Both the position numbers and the translations under genes were made by a program. DNA of 64,000 bases, taken from Thermorudis peleae. GTDB lineage: Bacteria; Chloroflexota; Chloroflexia; Thermomicrobiales; Thermomicrobiaceae. The notes below the pieces were generated by a model, which saw only the letters and a program-made list of their open reading frames with translations, made no database searches and was not told where the DNA came from. Location: positions 310,001 through 374,000 of the forward strand of contig NZ_JQMP01000001.1 in NCBI RefSeq assembly GCF_000744775.1. Direction: 5' to 3'. Below are positions 47,867-56,805 of the stretch, one piece after another (the first letter of the stretch is position 1; the number at the start of each line of letters is the position of its first letter).

Positions 47867-49105
47867 ATGGATGAACGGGGCAGGATGACGCCGTCGCGCC
47901 GGGCGCAGCAAGTACCGGGGTCGCCGATCCGAGCACTGGGTGCATTGGCCGAGCGCGCCAAAGCCCGCGGCGTGCAGGTGATTCACCTTAATATTGGCCA
48001 ACCCGACTTTGCTCCGCCGCCCAGCATCCCCGCTGCCCTGGCCGAGAGCGCCACCAAGCCCCTCGTCTATGCTCCGTCGCGAGGTCTGCCAGAATTGCTT
48101 GAAGCCTGGAGCGCCTATTTTGCGAGCTGCGGCATCACGGTCGCTCCGGATGAGGTCATCGCTACTGCTGGTGCCAGCGAGGCGATCTGGCTGGCAGCGC
48201 TGGCCACACTCGATCCTGGCGACGAGGTCCTCGTCCCCGAGCCATTCTACGCTCCTTACCACGGCATGCTGGCACTGGCTGGAGCGCGGATCGTCCCTGT
48301 GCCGCCACAGGGCTGGCTTGATCCGCCGACGATTGATGCCTTCACCGCCCGGCTCACGCCACGTACGCGAGCAATCCTGCTCTGTAACCCAGCTAATCCC
48401 TCGGGCGTGATCTACTCGGCTGCATTACTCGCGCAACTTGTCGACCTCGCTCGGGACGCTGGCCTCTTCCTGCTCGTCGATGAGACCTACCGCGACCTTG
48501 TGCTCGATGGCGGTCGCGCGACCAGTGCGCTTGAATTCCCCGCAGCCGCCGAGCATGTGATCGTCCTCGACAGCGTCTCCAAGCGCTTCAATGCTTGCGG
48601 CCTGCGGCTTGGTTGCCTGGTGACGCGCAATGCCGTGGTACGGGCGTCCTTGGCCACACTTGCCGAGTTACGGCTCGCGCTGCCAATCGCCGAGCAGCGG
48701 GCCGTCGTAGCCGCGCTACGGGCACCGCAGCCCTACGTCCAGCAGATTGCCATGGCGTATCGTACCCGCCGCGATGCCTTGGCCACGGCGCTCGAGGCTA
48801 TTCCCGGCGTGCGCGTCCATCGGCCCGCTGGCGCATTCTACGTTGTGGCCCGCCTTCCAGTTGACGATGCCACGGCCTTCGCCGCCTGGTTGCTCGACGC
48901 CTTCACAGACGAGGGTGAGACGGTCATGGTCACACCAATGGCCGGCTTCTACGCGACACCGGGACGCGGCCATGACGAGGTGCGATTGGCGCTTGTGCAC
49001 GAACCTCCGGTGCTTGAGCGGGCCGCACAGATACTCGGGCGCGCCTTGGCCGTCTACCCTGGTCGTCTCACTGAAGCAGCCGAGTTCGCTGTTCGCCGGG
49101 TTTAG
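47867..49105 (+). CDS. Class I/II pyridoxal-phosphate aminotransferase
   Basis: About 412 residues, aspartate-aminotransferase fold. Seen are IHLNIGQPDFAPP (substrate carboxylate region), ATAGASEAIWLA, LLCNPANPSGVIYS, LLVDETYRDL and the PLP lysine in DSVSKRFNACGLRLG. AspC-like or alanine-type specificity is plausible; no pathway neighbours help. ATG 47867 follows GGGAGGAG; ATG 47885 is an alternative. Its end overlaps the opposing DUF4388 gene by 4 nt. Confidence 0.9.
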   Translation: MDERGRMTPSRRAQQVPGSPIRALGALAERAKARGVQVIHLNIGQPDFAPPPSIPAALAESATKPLVYAPSRGLPELLEAWSAYFASCGITVAPDEVIATAGASEAIWLAALATLDPGDEVLVPEPFYAPYHGMLALAGARIVPVPPQGWLDPPTIDAFTARLTPRTRAILLCNPANPSGVIYSAALLAQLVDLARDAGLFLLVDETYRDLVLDGGRATSALEFPAAAEHVIVLDSVSKRFNACGLRLGCLVTRNAVVRASLATLAELRLALPIAEQRAVVAALRAPQPYVQQIAMAYRTRRDALATALEAIPGVRVHRPAGAFYVVARLPVDDATAFAAWLLDAFTDEGETVMVTPMAGFYATPGRGHDEVRLALVHEPPVLERAAQILGRALAVYPGRLTEAAEFAVRRV

Positions 49106-50268
49106 CTCCGGGGTGGGCGTCGCGTTGGTGGCGTTGGGCGTTCGCCAAGCAGATCACGGACCAGCAGTCCCTCAATCTCGTAGAACTCGTACATCCGCAG
49201 CAATTGCCGTGTCTCCGGATCAGCGTGGCGGTAGAGCCCTTCCATCAGTCCCTGCGCCACCACTGGCTCAAACATGTTGGCAAACTTGTTGTTTTGAATG
49301 GCGATGAAGAGCTTATAGCGGTCGATGAGCTCGGTCGAAGAAATGCGTGTCTCGCGATCGGTCTTAATGATCCGCCCAGAAGCCATCCGAACCCGCAGGC
49401 CATGCTGCTGAGCAAACCGGTTGAGCTGATGCTCGAACTCGAGTGCAACCCGGGCGTGATCAAAGAGAATGAGCTTGAGGTAGATCGACTCCACAGCTAA
49501 CGTGAACAGCTCGATGATCTTCTCTCGATCAGGAGGCATCGCTTCAACGTAGCCGCGGCGTGTCAGCTGGTAGAGGGCACGAGCGGCATCGAACTGGGTA
49601 ATGCCAGCATCACGGGCAATCGCTGCCACATCCCGGTGCCCGTCGACCAAGCTGAAAACACGCATCAGCTCAGCCGGGGGCGGGTCGGCCGGAGCATCGG
49701 CCCGGCGGCGGAAGAGCATATGGACGGAGGGTACAACCGGGCTGATCTCGATCCATTCATCGACGCGCCGTGTGCCTTCAATGATGAGCCGCATACTGTC
49801 AACGCTGACGGGCACACCGCCCTCGTAGACGCTCTGGCCGGCTTTGAAGGTAAACACGCAGTTGCGCCAGAGGAAGAGGGTGTAGATCGCGATCTCCAAG
49901 AGTTGTTCTTGACAGCTTTTGATGTCCGACGCTGTGATCTTGCCGCTCGTGAGCAACTGCTGAACGAGCGCTGCTTCGCCCTGGACACCTTGTTCACGAA
50001 GGCGGGCGAGGTCGTCTGGCGTGATTTTACCAGCACGGATGAGCAAATCGGGGATACTCGGCAAGCGCGAACCAGCGGCGACATAGGTAATAGTGCCATG
50101 CTCGAATGTGATGGTTCGGGTATTCCATCCCTGGATCAGGGTCAGGGTACCAGTCTTCTCAGTCAGACTAAGCATCTGCAGTAGGTCAGAGAAAGTGAAG
50201 GCGCCTAGTCGCCCCTGCAGGTCGAACTCGTCTGTCAGCGGCTGAGGAAAGCCGAGATGTCCGGTCAT
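49102..50268 (-). CDS. DUF4388 (PATAN-like) protein
   Basis: A 388-residue cytoplasmic protein. The N-terminus LQGRLGAFTFSDLLQMLSLTEKTG and FEHGTITYV are DUF4388 hallmarks; residues ~70-135 form a helical segment seen with this domain, then a winged-helix-like stretch (VAAIARDAGITQFDAARALYQLTRRG) and a C-terminal helical domain. Such proteins often act in two-component or motility signalling. It ends by overlapping the aminotransferase; its start overlaps the stop of the SGNH gene by 4 nt, so they are co-translated. Confidence 0.85.
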   Translation of the reverse strand: MTGHLGFPQPLTDEFDLQGRLGAFTFSDLLQMLSLTEKTGTLTLIQGWNTRTITFEHGTITYVAAGSRLPSIPDLLIRAGKITPDDLARLREQGVQGEAALVQQLLTSGKITASDIKSCQEQLLEIAIYTLFLWRNCVFTFKAGQSVYEGGVPVSVDSMRLIIEGTRRVDEWIEISPVVPSVHMLFRRRADAPADPPPAELMRVFSLVDGHRDVAAIARDAGITQFDAARALYQLTRRGYVEAMPPDREKIIELFTLAVESIYLKLILFDHARVALEFEHQLNRFAQQHGLRVRMASGRIIKTDRETRISSTELIDRYKLFIAIQNNKFANMFEPVVAQGLMEGLYRHADPETRQLLRMYEFYEIEGLLVRDLLGERPTPPTRRPPRS

Positions 50269-51356
50269 GGCCCAGCTCCTGGCGGCGTCGATGCCGGAGA
50301 CGCCGTCGCAGCGGGTGAAGGCGTCGGCGTGGTTGATAGGCCGAGTGTAACGGTCACGCTGGTCTCGCGGGCGTGACCGGCCGTATCAACGGCACGCACT
50401 GTCAGCGTCGCGCTTGGCTGACCGATCGGGTAGGGCCAGAGCCCAGCCCAGGTCTGCCCGTCTGGGAGCTGGATGAGCGGCGTAGTCGTTTGCCCGTCCA
50501 CGATCTCCACCTCGCTGACGCCGCTTGGGTCACTCGCCTGCACGCGAACGGTCACATAGCGCCGTGGTACCATCCCCGGACGTGGACGTTCGATCACGAG
50601 TGTCGGCGGCTCTCGGTCAATTCCCACTGCCTCCCAGACTAGCCGCGCTATAGCGGCATAGCCATCGTTGGTCGGGTGCACGTCCACAGGATACCACGTC
50701 CATTCGCGAATGTGACCACGAAATGCGCTGGCAAGATCAGCGACGTGGGCACCCTGATGTTGCGCAGCCTGCTGGATCACCGCATTGAACTGAGCTACCC
50801 ACCAGGCGTCCGTGCCTTGCGCACTCGGATCACCTTCGCTCAGATCGTAGACTGTTGTTACGACGAGCGGCACATGCATTCCGACCACTTCGCGGACAGC
50901 TGCCAGCGCCGCTGGATAGTCCTGCTGGAAGCGGGTTAGCCCTGCTTGTCGATCGTTTTGCCCTTTGTCAGCAAGCGCGAGCAGGTCGTTGCCACCCAGG
51001 CTCACCATGACGAGGGCAATCTCGCTCTGCTGGCCTTGTAGACTCGACACCTCCTGGCGCAGGCGCTCCATCTGCTGTCCGGAGAGAAACGAGTGAGTGG
51101 ATTCGCCCGGCACGGCCAGGTTGATCAGCCGCGCTGGCCGACCTGTGTAACGGCCCAGCAGGGTGCACACTTGAGGCGCAAATCCTCGTTCGCTTGGCAG
51201 CGTGCTGCCGAGCCCAGCGGCGATCGAGTCGCCGAGCGCAAGGCAGACCGGCTGCGGCGCTGCTGCGACGCGACTGGCTACCGCTGTAAGCGTCAGCAGA
51301 AGCAGCGCGGCCAGGATTGCCCGCCTGCCTGTGCGGGCCGCGTGCTCAGCACGCAT
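50265..51356 (-). CDS. Exported SGNH/GDSL hydrolase
   Basis: About 363 residues. A signal peptide (~8-34, LAALLLLTLTAVASRVAAA) precedes an esterase domain with LALGDSIAAGLG (nucleophile Ser), SLGGNDLL (Asn) and DVHPTNDGY (Asp/His). The C-terminal ~120 residues hold an immunoglobulin-like segment (VTVRVQASDPSGVSEVEIVDG) and end in a Thr/Pro/Ser tail. The substrate is an ester of unknown type. ATG 51356 overlaps the HIT-NUDIX stop by 11 nt; the three genes form one operon. Confidence 0.87.
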   Translation of the reverse strand: MRAEHAARTGRRAILAALLLLTLTAVASRVAAAPQPVCLALGDSIAAGLGSTLPSERGFAPQVCTLLGRYTGRPARLINLAVPGESTHSFLSGQQMERLRQEVSSLQGQQSEIALVMVSLGGNDLLALADKGQNDRQAGLTRFQQDYPAALAAVREVVGMHVPLVVTTVYDLSEGDPSAQGTDAWWVAQFNAVIQQAAQHQGAHVADLASAFRGHIREWTWYPVDVHPTNDGYAAIARLVWEAVGIDREPPTLVIERPRPGMVPRRYVTVRVQASDPSGVSEVEIVDGQTTTPLIQLPDGQTWAGLWPYPIGQPSATLTVRAVDTAGHARETSVTVTLGLSTTPTPSPAATASPASTPPGAGP

Positions 51357-52254
51357 GGGCCGGCAACAGGCCCAGCCGCACCAGTGCATCGTGCAGCAAC
51401 TGGCGTGCTGACTCGTGTGTCAACGCCTCAACGGCCTCCGCTGGTGGTAAGGCGAGCGTGTCCCGGCCAAGGTGGGTGGAGAAGTCAGGACCAGGTACCG
51501 CGCTGGCCAGGAAGTAGACCACGCGCCGCTGCTCGCCACCGAGCGTGAAGTGGAGCACGCCACCCCAGCCCAGCAGCTGCGCCTGCACTCCAAGTTCTTC
51601 GCGTGCCTCACGCAACGCTGTGCGGTAGGCTGCTTCACCCGGCTCGACATGCCCTTTCGGCAAGACGATCGTGCCATCATGAGCACGGCGCAGCAACACC
51701 TGCCGCTCTGGCTCAAGCAGCGCAATGACGCCTGCCTGTGGCACCGTCTCTGGGTCACCGCCCACGAGCGCCGAGAGTTCCAACTCGCCCCGCAGCTTCG
51801 CATACGTGATCGGGATCAGCTCTGGGATAACCATCGTGTTGGCCAAAATCGGCATGAAATTCGCGTCGCCCTGCCAGCGCGGTACTACATGCACGTGCAG
51901 ATGGTCGCTGATGCCTGCTCCGGCAACGGCTCCCACGTTCAGGCCGATGTTAAAGCCGTCGCAGCCGAGCGCCCGGCGCTGGGCAGTTGTGAGCCAAGGA
52001 ATCAGGCTGAACAACTCTGCGATCGTCGGCTCGTCAAGCTCGGCCAAATCGGCGGCATGTTGAAACGGGACAGCCATGACATGCCCCGTATTGTAGGGGA
52101 AGAGGTTCATAATGAGGAACGCGTGCTTGCCACGGTAGAGGATCAGCTCTTCAACGTCGCGCCCAGCTGCCGGCTTGGTGCAGAAAATGCAGGCCGGTTG
52201 CCGCGCGCCACCTTCGACATATTGCAAACGCCAGGGCGCCCAAAGCCGCTCCAT
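51346..52254 (-). CDS. HIT-NUDIX fusion protein
   Basis: A 302-residue cytoplasmic nucleotide hydrolase/transferase pair on one chain. Residues ~1-160 are a HIT domain of the Ap4A-phosphorylase type: CIFCTKPAAG metal site, NLFPYNTGHVMAVP and ISDHLHVHVVPRW (HxHxH). Residues ~165-300 are NUDIX, with a complete box GHVEPGEAAYRTALREAREELG-like pattern (residues ~195-217). Both act on diadenosine or other nucleoside polyphosphates, so the fusion may clear alarmone-like dinucleotides. It is first in an operon with the SGNH hydrolase and DUF4388 genes. Confidence 0.92.
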   Translation of the reverse strand: MERLWAPWRLQYVEGGARQPACIFCTKPAAGRDVEELILYRGKHAFLIMNLFPYNTGHVMAVPFQHAADLAELDEPTIAELFSLIPWLTTAQRRALGCDGFNIGLNVGAVAGAGISDHLHVHVVPRWQGDANFMPILANTMVIPELIPITYAKLRGELELSALVGGDPETVPQAGVIALLEPERQVLLRRAHDGTIVLPKGHVEPGEAAYRTALREAREELGVQAQLLGWGGVLHFTLGGEQRRVVYFLASAVPGPDFSTHLGRDTLALPPAEAVEALTHESARQLLHDALVRLGLLPAHAC

Positions 52255-52336
52255 GTTGTTCGCTCCTGCTCCTCGCCAGCTCGCTGCACTGGCTTACCCT
52301 TCGCCCTGCGATTGTACCTGCCGACTGCAGTCGCTG

Positions 52337-52379
52337 TTTACATGACATTTACCTTTCCTCGGCCCGGCCCCGCTAGCCT
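52337..52379 (+). promoter_or_regulatory. Possible regulated promoter of the phosphoesterase gene
   Basis: Two TTTAC direct repeats spaced 11 nt (52337 and 52348) precede a weak -10-like TAGCCT (52374). The 11-nt period is that of PhoB/OmpR-type sites, but the sequence is not a known Pho box. Confidence 0.3.
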
Positions 52380-52403
52380 GAGAAGTGGCGAAAGGAGGCT
52401 CCG

Positions 52404-55172
52404 ATGCGTCGTCGTTGGATTGGGCTGATTGTTGCTGTCTTGCTCCTTCAAGTAACAGCGCTCGGCGGTGCACGCTTGCTCGCCGATAACGACGATGCCG
52501 CTGCTCTTGATCCCATGACGGCCCTTGGGCTGCGGCCGCTTATCACTCCGACCGGTCAGGTCATTTCACCGGCCGGCGAGCTCGTGCACTGGGGCAACCC
52601 AGCGCTCGAGAACCACGCGCTCGACATTGCACTCTCACCGAACGGCACTTACGCTGCTGTGCTTGGTCGCTTTGATCTCGCACTCATCGACACCCGCACT
52701 GGTCGGCTGACCTCAACGTTCGCACTTGACAGCAAAACGCAGGGGATCGGCACGTATCAGGGCATCGTCTGGAGCCGAAGCGGCGACCGCTTCTATGTGC
52801 CCACACAAATCGGCGCTGATGTGCCGGCCAAGGACGGGGATAATGGCCTCATTCTTGAAGTCACGGTGGACAGTGGCAAGATCAGCGGGGTCAAGCCGAT
52901 TGCAACCTTTCCACCGAAGGATGGACACCTTCCCATTCCCAATGGCCTGGCGCTCAGCGATGATGGCACGACGTTGTTTGTTGCCCTGAGCGGACAAGAC
53001 CTCGTCGGCATGGTCGACCTCGCCAGCGGCCGGGTCATGACTGCGTCGGCACCTCATTATCCGTACAGTATCGCCGTAGCGAACGGGAAGCTCTACGTTA
53101 CGCAGTGGGGCGGCCGCTTGCCTGCTGACGGGGATCCAACCGCACCCGGTGGCTGGAATGACTACACCTTCACGCTCCAGCAACCACTCGTCGTCGATCC
53201 CAAGAGCGAAGCGGTCAACTCTGGTACAGTGACAGTCTTTACCATCACTGCAGGCCAAGGGCTTCAGCCTGCCGGCGTCATCACCGTCGGTCTGCATCCC
53301 GAGGCAATTACGCGTTCGCCTGACGGTGCATTCGTCTACGTTGCCGATGCAAATAGTGACACCATCAGTGTGATCGATACCCGAACCGACAAGGTCAGTG
53401 AGACGATCCCTGCAAGCCTCCAAGGCGTCCCCTACGGCGCTTCGCCCAACGGCCTCGCGGTTTCACCAGATGGCAAGCGCTTGTTCATTGCTGACGGCAT
53501 GCTCAACGCTGTTGCCGTAGTCGCACTCGGGAAGAATGCCAGCAGCACCGGCAGTGACCCGACGAGCCTCGTGCTTGGGTATATCCCAACTGCGCAGTAT
53601 CCGGCTGGCCTTGCCATTGATCAGAAAGGCCAGCGGCTCTTCGTCGCCGACCTCGAAGGGCTTGGCCCGTATGCCACGACTGATGACCCTAACGACAAGG
53701 CATTCCAGAGCAGTCTGCCTTCGATTCTGACCGGTAAGCCGTTCTCAGCGGCTGGTGCCTATAACGCCCACCGGCAGCTCGCTTACGTCTCACTCATCAC
53801 CCTACCGGATACAAAGACGCTCCAACAGTACACCGAGGTCGTCCTCGCCAACACCCACTACACCCGCGCTCTCGAGGCCCAAAAAGCACTCTCCTTGCCG
53901 CCCCGGCCGAATGTTGCTCCCAAGCCGATTCCGGAACGGCTCGGGGAGCCATCAGTCTTCAAGCATGTCATCCTGATCGTCAAAGAGAACCGCACGTACG
54001 ACCAGGTGCTCGGCGACATGCCTGAGGGCAACGGCGATCCCTACCTCTGTGTCTTCGGCGAATCGATCACACCGAACGAGCACGCTCTTGCTCGCGAGTT
54101 CGCCCTCTTCGACAACTACTACCTCCCCGCCAAAAGCTCAGCGGAGGGGCACCCGTGGGCAGCCACAGCGTATAACACCGACTGGATCGAGAAGAATGTC
54201 CGCGCCTGGTTCCGCGGCTATCCTCACACAATCCTCGATGCCATGGTGCCACCCAGCACGGGCTTCATCTGGGACGATGTCCTGAACCACGGCAAGACAT
54301 TCCGCAGCTACGGCTTCTCAACACTCCCCGTGCTCGATAACCCGAACTTGACCTGGACAGACCTCTGGCAACTGCGACAGCGTGGTCAGATGCCACCTGG
54401 TCTCCGTGTCCGTGGCACCATCGCTAACCTGGTTGCGAACAGTCACCCGCAGTATCCCGGTGAAGATTACCGCTTCTCTGACCAGTTCCGCGCTGACCTC
54501 TTCCTTGCCGATCTTCAACGCTTCGAGCAAACCGGCCAGATGCCCGACTTCATCCTCATGGCCTTGCCCACTGACCATACTGCTGGTACCAAACCTGGCT
54601 TCCCGACACCACAGGCGATGGTTGCCGACAATGACCTTGCCCTTGGCCGAATCATCGAAGGTATCTCTCAGAGTCGCTTCTGGATGGACACTGCCATCTT
54701 TGTGATCGAAGATGACGCGCAGGATGGCTGGGATCACGTTTCACCCTTCCGGGCACCTGTCTTCGTGATCAGTGCCTATTCCCGTCTTGGTCATCCCATC
54801 CACACGTTCTATACAGAGCTTGACTTGCTGCGCACGATCGAGCAGATTCTTGGCATTCCCCCGCTGAACCTGCTGGATATGGGCGGCCGATTGATGACCG
54901 ATGCCTTCACCACCACCCCCGATCCACGTCCCTTTGTCCATCGGCCGAACCAGATCGCCCTCGACACAATGAATCCGACACCGCAGAATGCTACAGGACC
55001 AGCGCTCCACTGGGCACAGCTCGGCGAGCAAATGTCGGCAGCCGTTGATGATCCAGCGAACGATGACCTGCTCAACCACATGATCTGGGCAAGCACCAAG
55101 GGCTACGACACGCCCTACCCGGCAGTCGCTCACGTCGTGTTGCCAGCACGCACGCGTGATGCCGACGATTAG
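52404..55172 (+). CDS. Exported YncE-like propeller / phosphoesterase protein
   Basis: A 922-residue exported protein. Signal peptide at ~1-27. Residues ~60-480 form a seven-blade YncE-like propeller (SPNGTYAAVLG, SDDGTTLFVAL, SPDGAFVYVADANSDTISVID, SPDGKRLFIAD). Residues ~520-830 are a phosphoesterase of the alkaline-phosphatase/acid-phosphatase AcpA-phospholipase C group: HVILIVKENRTYDQVLGDMP, FALFDNYYLPAKSSAEGHPW, LPTDHTAG and IFVIEDDAQDGWDHV, which give the metal ligands. Probable role is extracellular phosphate release. ATG 52404 follows AAAGGAGG. It ends at a strong terminator. Confidence 0.9.
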   Translation: MRRRWIGLIVAVLLLQVTALGGARLLADNDDAAALDPMTALGLRPLITPTGQVISPAGELVHWGNPALENHALDIALSPNGTYAAVLGRFDLALIDTRTGRLTSTFALDSKTQGIGTYQGIVWSRSGDRFYVPTQIGADVPAKDGDNGLILEVTVDSGKISGVKPIATFPPKDGHLPIPNGLALSDDGTTLFVALSGQDLVGMVDLASGRVMTASAPHYPYSIAVANGKLYVTQWGGRLPADGDPTAPGGWNDYTFTLQQPLVVDPKSEAVNSGTVTVFTITAGQGLQPAGVITVGLHPEAITRSPDGAFVYVADANSDTISVIDTRTDKVSETIPASLQGVPYGASPNGLAVSPDGKRLFIADGMLNAVAVVALGKNASSTGSDPTSLVLGYIPTAQYPAGLAIDQKGQRLFVADLEGLGPYATTDDPNDKAFQSSLPSILTGKPFSAAGAYNAHRQLAYVSLITLPDTKTLQQYTEVVLANTHYTRALEAQKALSLPPRPNVAPKPIPERLGEPSVFKHVILIVKENRTYDQVLGDMPEGNGDPYLCVFGESITPNEHALAREFALFDNYYLPAKSSAEGHPWAATAYNTDWIEKNVRAWFRGYPHTILDAMVPPSTGFIWDDVLNHGKTFRSYGFSTLPVLDNPNLTWTDLWQLRQRGQMPPGLRVRGTIANLVANSHPQYPGEDYRFSDQFRADLFLADLQRFEQTGQMPDFILMALPTDHTAGTKPGFPTPQAMVADNDLALGRIIEGISQSRFWMDTAIFVIEDDAQDGWDHVSPFRAPVFVISAYSRLGHPIHTFYTELDLLRTIEQILGIPPLNLLDMGGRLMTDAFTTTPDPRPFVHRPNQIALDTMNPTPQNATGPALHWAQLGEQMSAAVDDPANDDLLNHMIWASTKGYDTPYPAVAHVVLPARTRDADD

Positions 55173-55206
55173 GTACAGAATATTCCAGCGCGACGCTGCC
55201 CCGCGC

Positions 55207-55245
55207 CCCCGCCCGGTCGCCGGTGACCGGGCGGGGCGTTTCTTT
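55207..55245 (+). terminator. Strong intrinsic terminator
   Basis: CCCCGCCCGGTC and GACCGGGCGGGG form a perfect 12-bp stem with a 6-nt loop, followed by CGTTTCTTT. It sits between two convergent genes, ending the phosphoesterase transcript and perhaps the opposing one. Confidence 0.92.
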
Positions 55246-55252
55246 GCGCATC

Positions 55253-56440
55253 CTACGCGAGTTCAAGCATGTTGCCGTGGCTTGTCCCATCTTCACAGAC
55301 AGAACGCCGGTTGCCAATAAACTCGTTGTCCTGCACGACCGTGGCCGTGGTGTGTAGCAGGTAAATGCCGCACTCGCGGTTCTGACGAAACACGTTCTCG
55401 CGCACCACGTGCCGAGTCGAGACGCTCCGGTCGGGGAAATCATGGTTAGCGGGATTCAGCGTCAATGCCACCCCGTACCGTCCGTTGCGGGCGATCAGAT
55501 TAGCACGGATCAACCCGCCCTGACCGTGTTCCCAGTGAATGCCATCAGTGCGGTTGTCAGTGATGACGTTACCCTCAACCGTCGTCTCAATCGAGAACCC
55601 AAGCCAGAAGCCATAGTTACTGCGACAGGCTCGGTTGCTGCGAAACACGTTGCCGCGTGAGAATGTCGCCTCAAAGGCGTTATGATCGGCGTCTGAGCCA
55701 TCATTGCCGACAACACGGTTGTCATTGTTGGGTGGGCTGAACTGGTTGCCGAGGAAGAAGCCATCGCCGCTGAAGCGCAGGTCATTGCCAAGGATCTGGT
55801 TGCGGTGGGAGCCGCCAGTTAGCAGGATGCCTGCCGCATCGCAGCCAGCGCCGCCGCAGCGGTTCACCCATAGCGCCCGGTTACGAGCAACGACGTTGTC
55901 ACAGGATGCCCAGAGGCGGATGCCCCAGGCCGTATTGTTCGAACAATCACAGTCCTCGACCCGGTTGCCGTGGCTCGCCATGAGATTGATCCCGACATCC
56001 TGCTCCCGTGCCACCACTCGGCGCACAACGCTCGCCGTTACCCGGTGCAAAAGCAGACCCCCGCCCGGCGTCGTCTCAAGCGGTGCGAGGATATCGAGCC
56101 ACTGGCCATCGTCACCGCCGGCGTTGCCCGAGAGATCGCAGTCTTCAATGAGGAGTTCCTGGCAGTCTTCGGCGACGATCGCGTAGCGGAATCCCCGCAC
56201 AGTCAGGTTGCGCAACCACACGCGTGCGCGCCCCCGGATAACAATGCCCACACCGGTGCAATGGAGCCCATCGAGTATAGCACCCGCCCCGTCAAGCACA
56301 ATCTCATCACCGGCAATGACCAGCACCCCTTCGCCCGTCTGATCACTGAGGCGGTGCAGGCCCGGTGGCAATCGCACGCTCTGCCGCACGACGATCGGCA
56401 TGGTTTCTGTCAGGTCGAGCGTCGGCAGTGGTATGCCCAT
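55253..56440 (-). CDS. Right-handed beta-helix (NosD-like) repeat protein
   Basis: A 395-residue protein without a clear signal peptide. From ~65 it is a run of parallel beta-helix coils rich in Asn, Gly and Asp, e.g. LLIEDCDLSGNAGG, GNRVEDCDCSNNTAWGIRLW, NQILGNDLRFSGDGFFLGN, GNVITDNRTDGIHWEHGQGG and NVFRQNRECGIYLLHTT. Such folds occur in carbohydrate-active enzymes and NosD/copper-deposition proteins. No catalytic residues can be assigned. ATG 56440 follows AGGAG. Divergent from the cupredoxin gene. Confidence 0.85.
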   Translation of the reverse strand: MGIPLPTLDLTETMPIVVRQSVRLPPGLHRLSDQTGEGVLVIAGDEIVLDGAGAILDGLHCTGVGIVIRGRARVWLRNLTVRGFRYAIVAEDCQELLIEDCDLSGNAGGDDGQWLDILAPLETTPGGGLLLHRVTASVVRRVVAREQDVGINLMASHGNRVEDCDCSNNTAWGIRLWASCDNVVARNRALWVNRCGGAGCDAAGILLTGGSHRNQILGNDLRFSGDGFFLGNQFSPPNNDNRVVGNDGSDADHNAFEATFSRGNVFRSNRACRSNYGFWLGFSIETTVEGNVITDNRTDGIHWEHGQGGLIRANLIARNGRYGVALTLNPANHDFPDRSVSTRHVVRENVFRQNRECGIYLLHTTATVVQDNEFIGNRRSVCEDGTSHGNMLELA

Positions 56441-56805
56441 CCTCAAAGCTCCTCAGCCATGACAACGTGTATCGCAGGGAAGTGTAGTCCAGCCAATCGG
56501 TTGGAGGCACCGTTACCCTGGGGAAGATTCGTGGAAGATTTCGGGAAGATTTCTGCACTACGGTGTGCTGCGGTGACCGATAAAGCCGAACGATACGGCG
56601 ATCGGTGGAGTAATGGGCAAGCCGCAGCTGCACCATGTGGCAACGCGCGGCCCGCCGCCCAGTTGGTGGTGGAGCGGTGGGCCGACAGGATGAGCAGTGC
56701 GGGGGCCGTCATCTTGCCGGCCCACTTGCTGCACTACCACGCGCAGTGTGGCTCAAGGCTTGGTTAAGCGGCGGCAAGCAGAAACAAGCAGAAAGGAGTA
56801 ACAAC
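56441..56805. promoter_or_regulatory. Divergent regulatory region with three 11-bp direct repeats
   Basis: GGAAGATT occurs at 56522, 56533 and 56544, exactly one helical turn apart (GGAAGATTCGT, GGAAGATTTCG, GGAAGATTTCT). Tandem 11-bp half-sites are typical of OmpR/PhoB-type response regulators. The array lies 80 nt upstream of the beta-helix gene and 260 nt upstream of the cupredoxin gene. The remaining sequence up to 56805 shows no supported gene. Confidence 0.65.
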
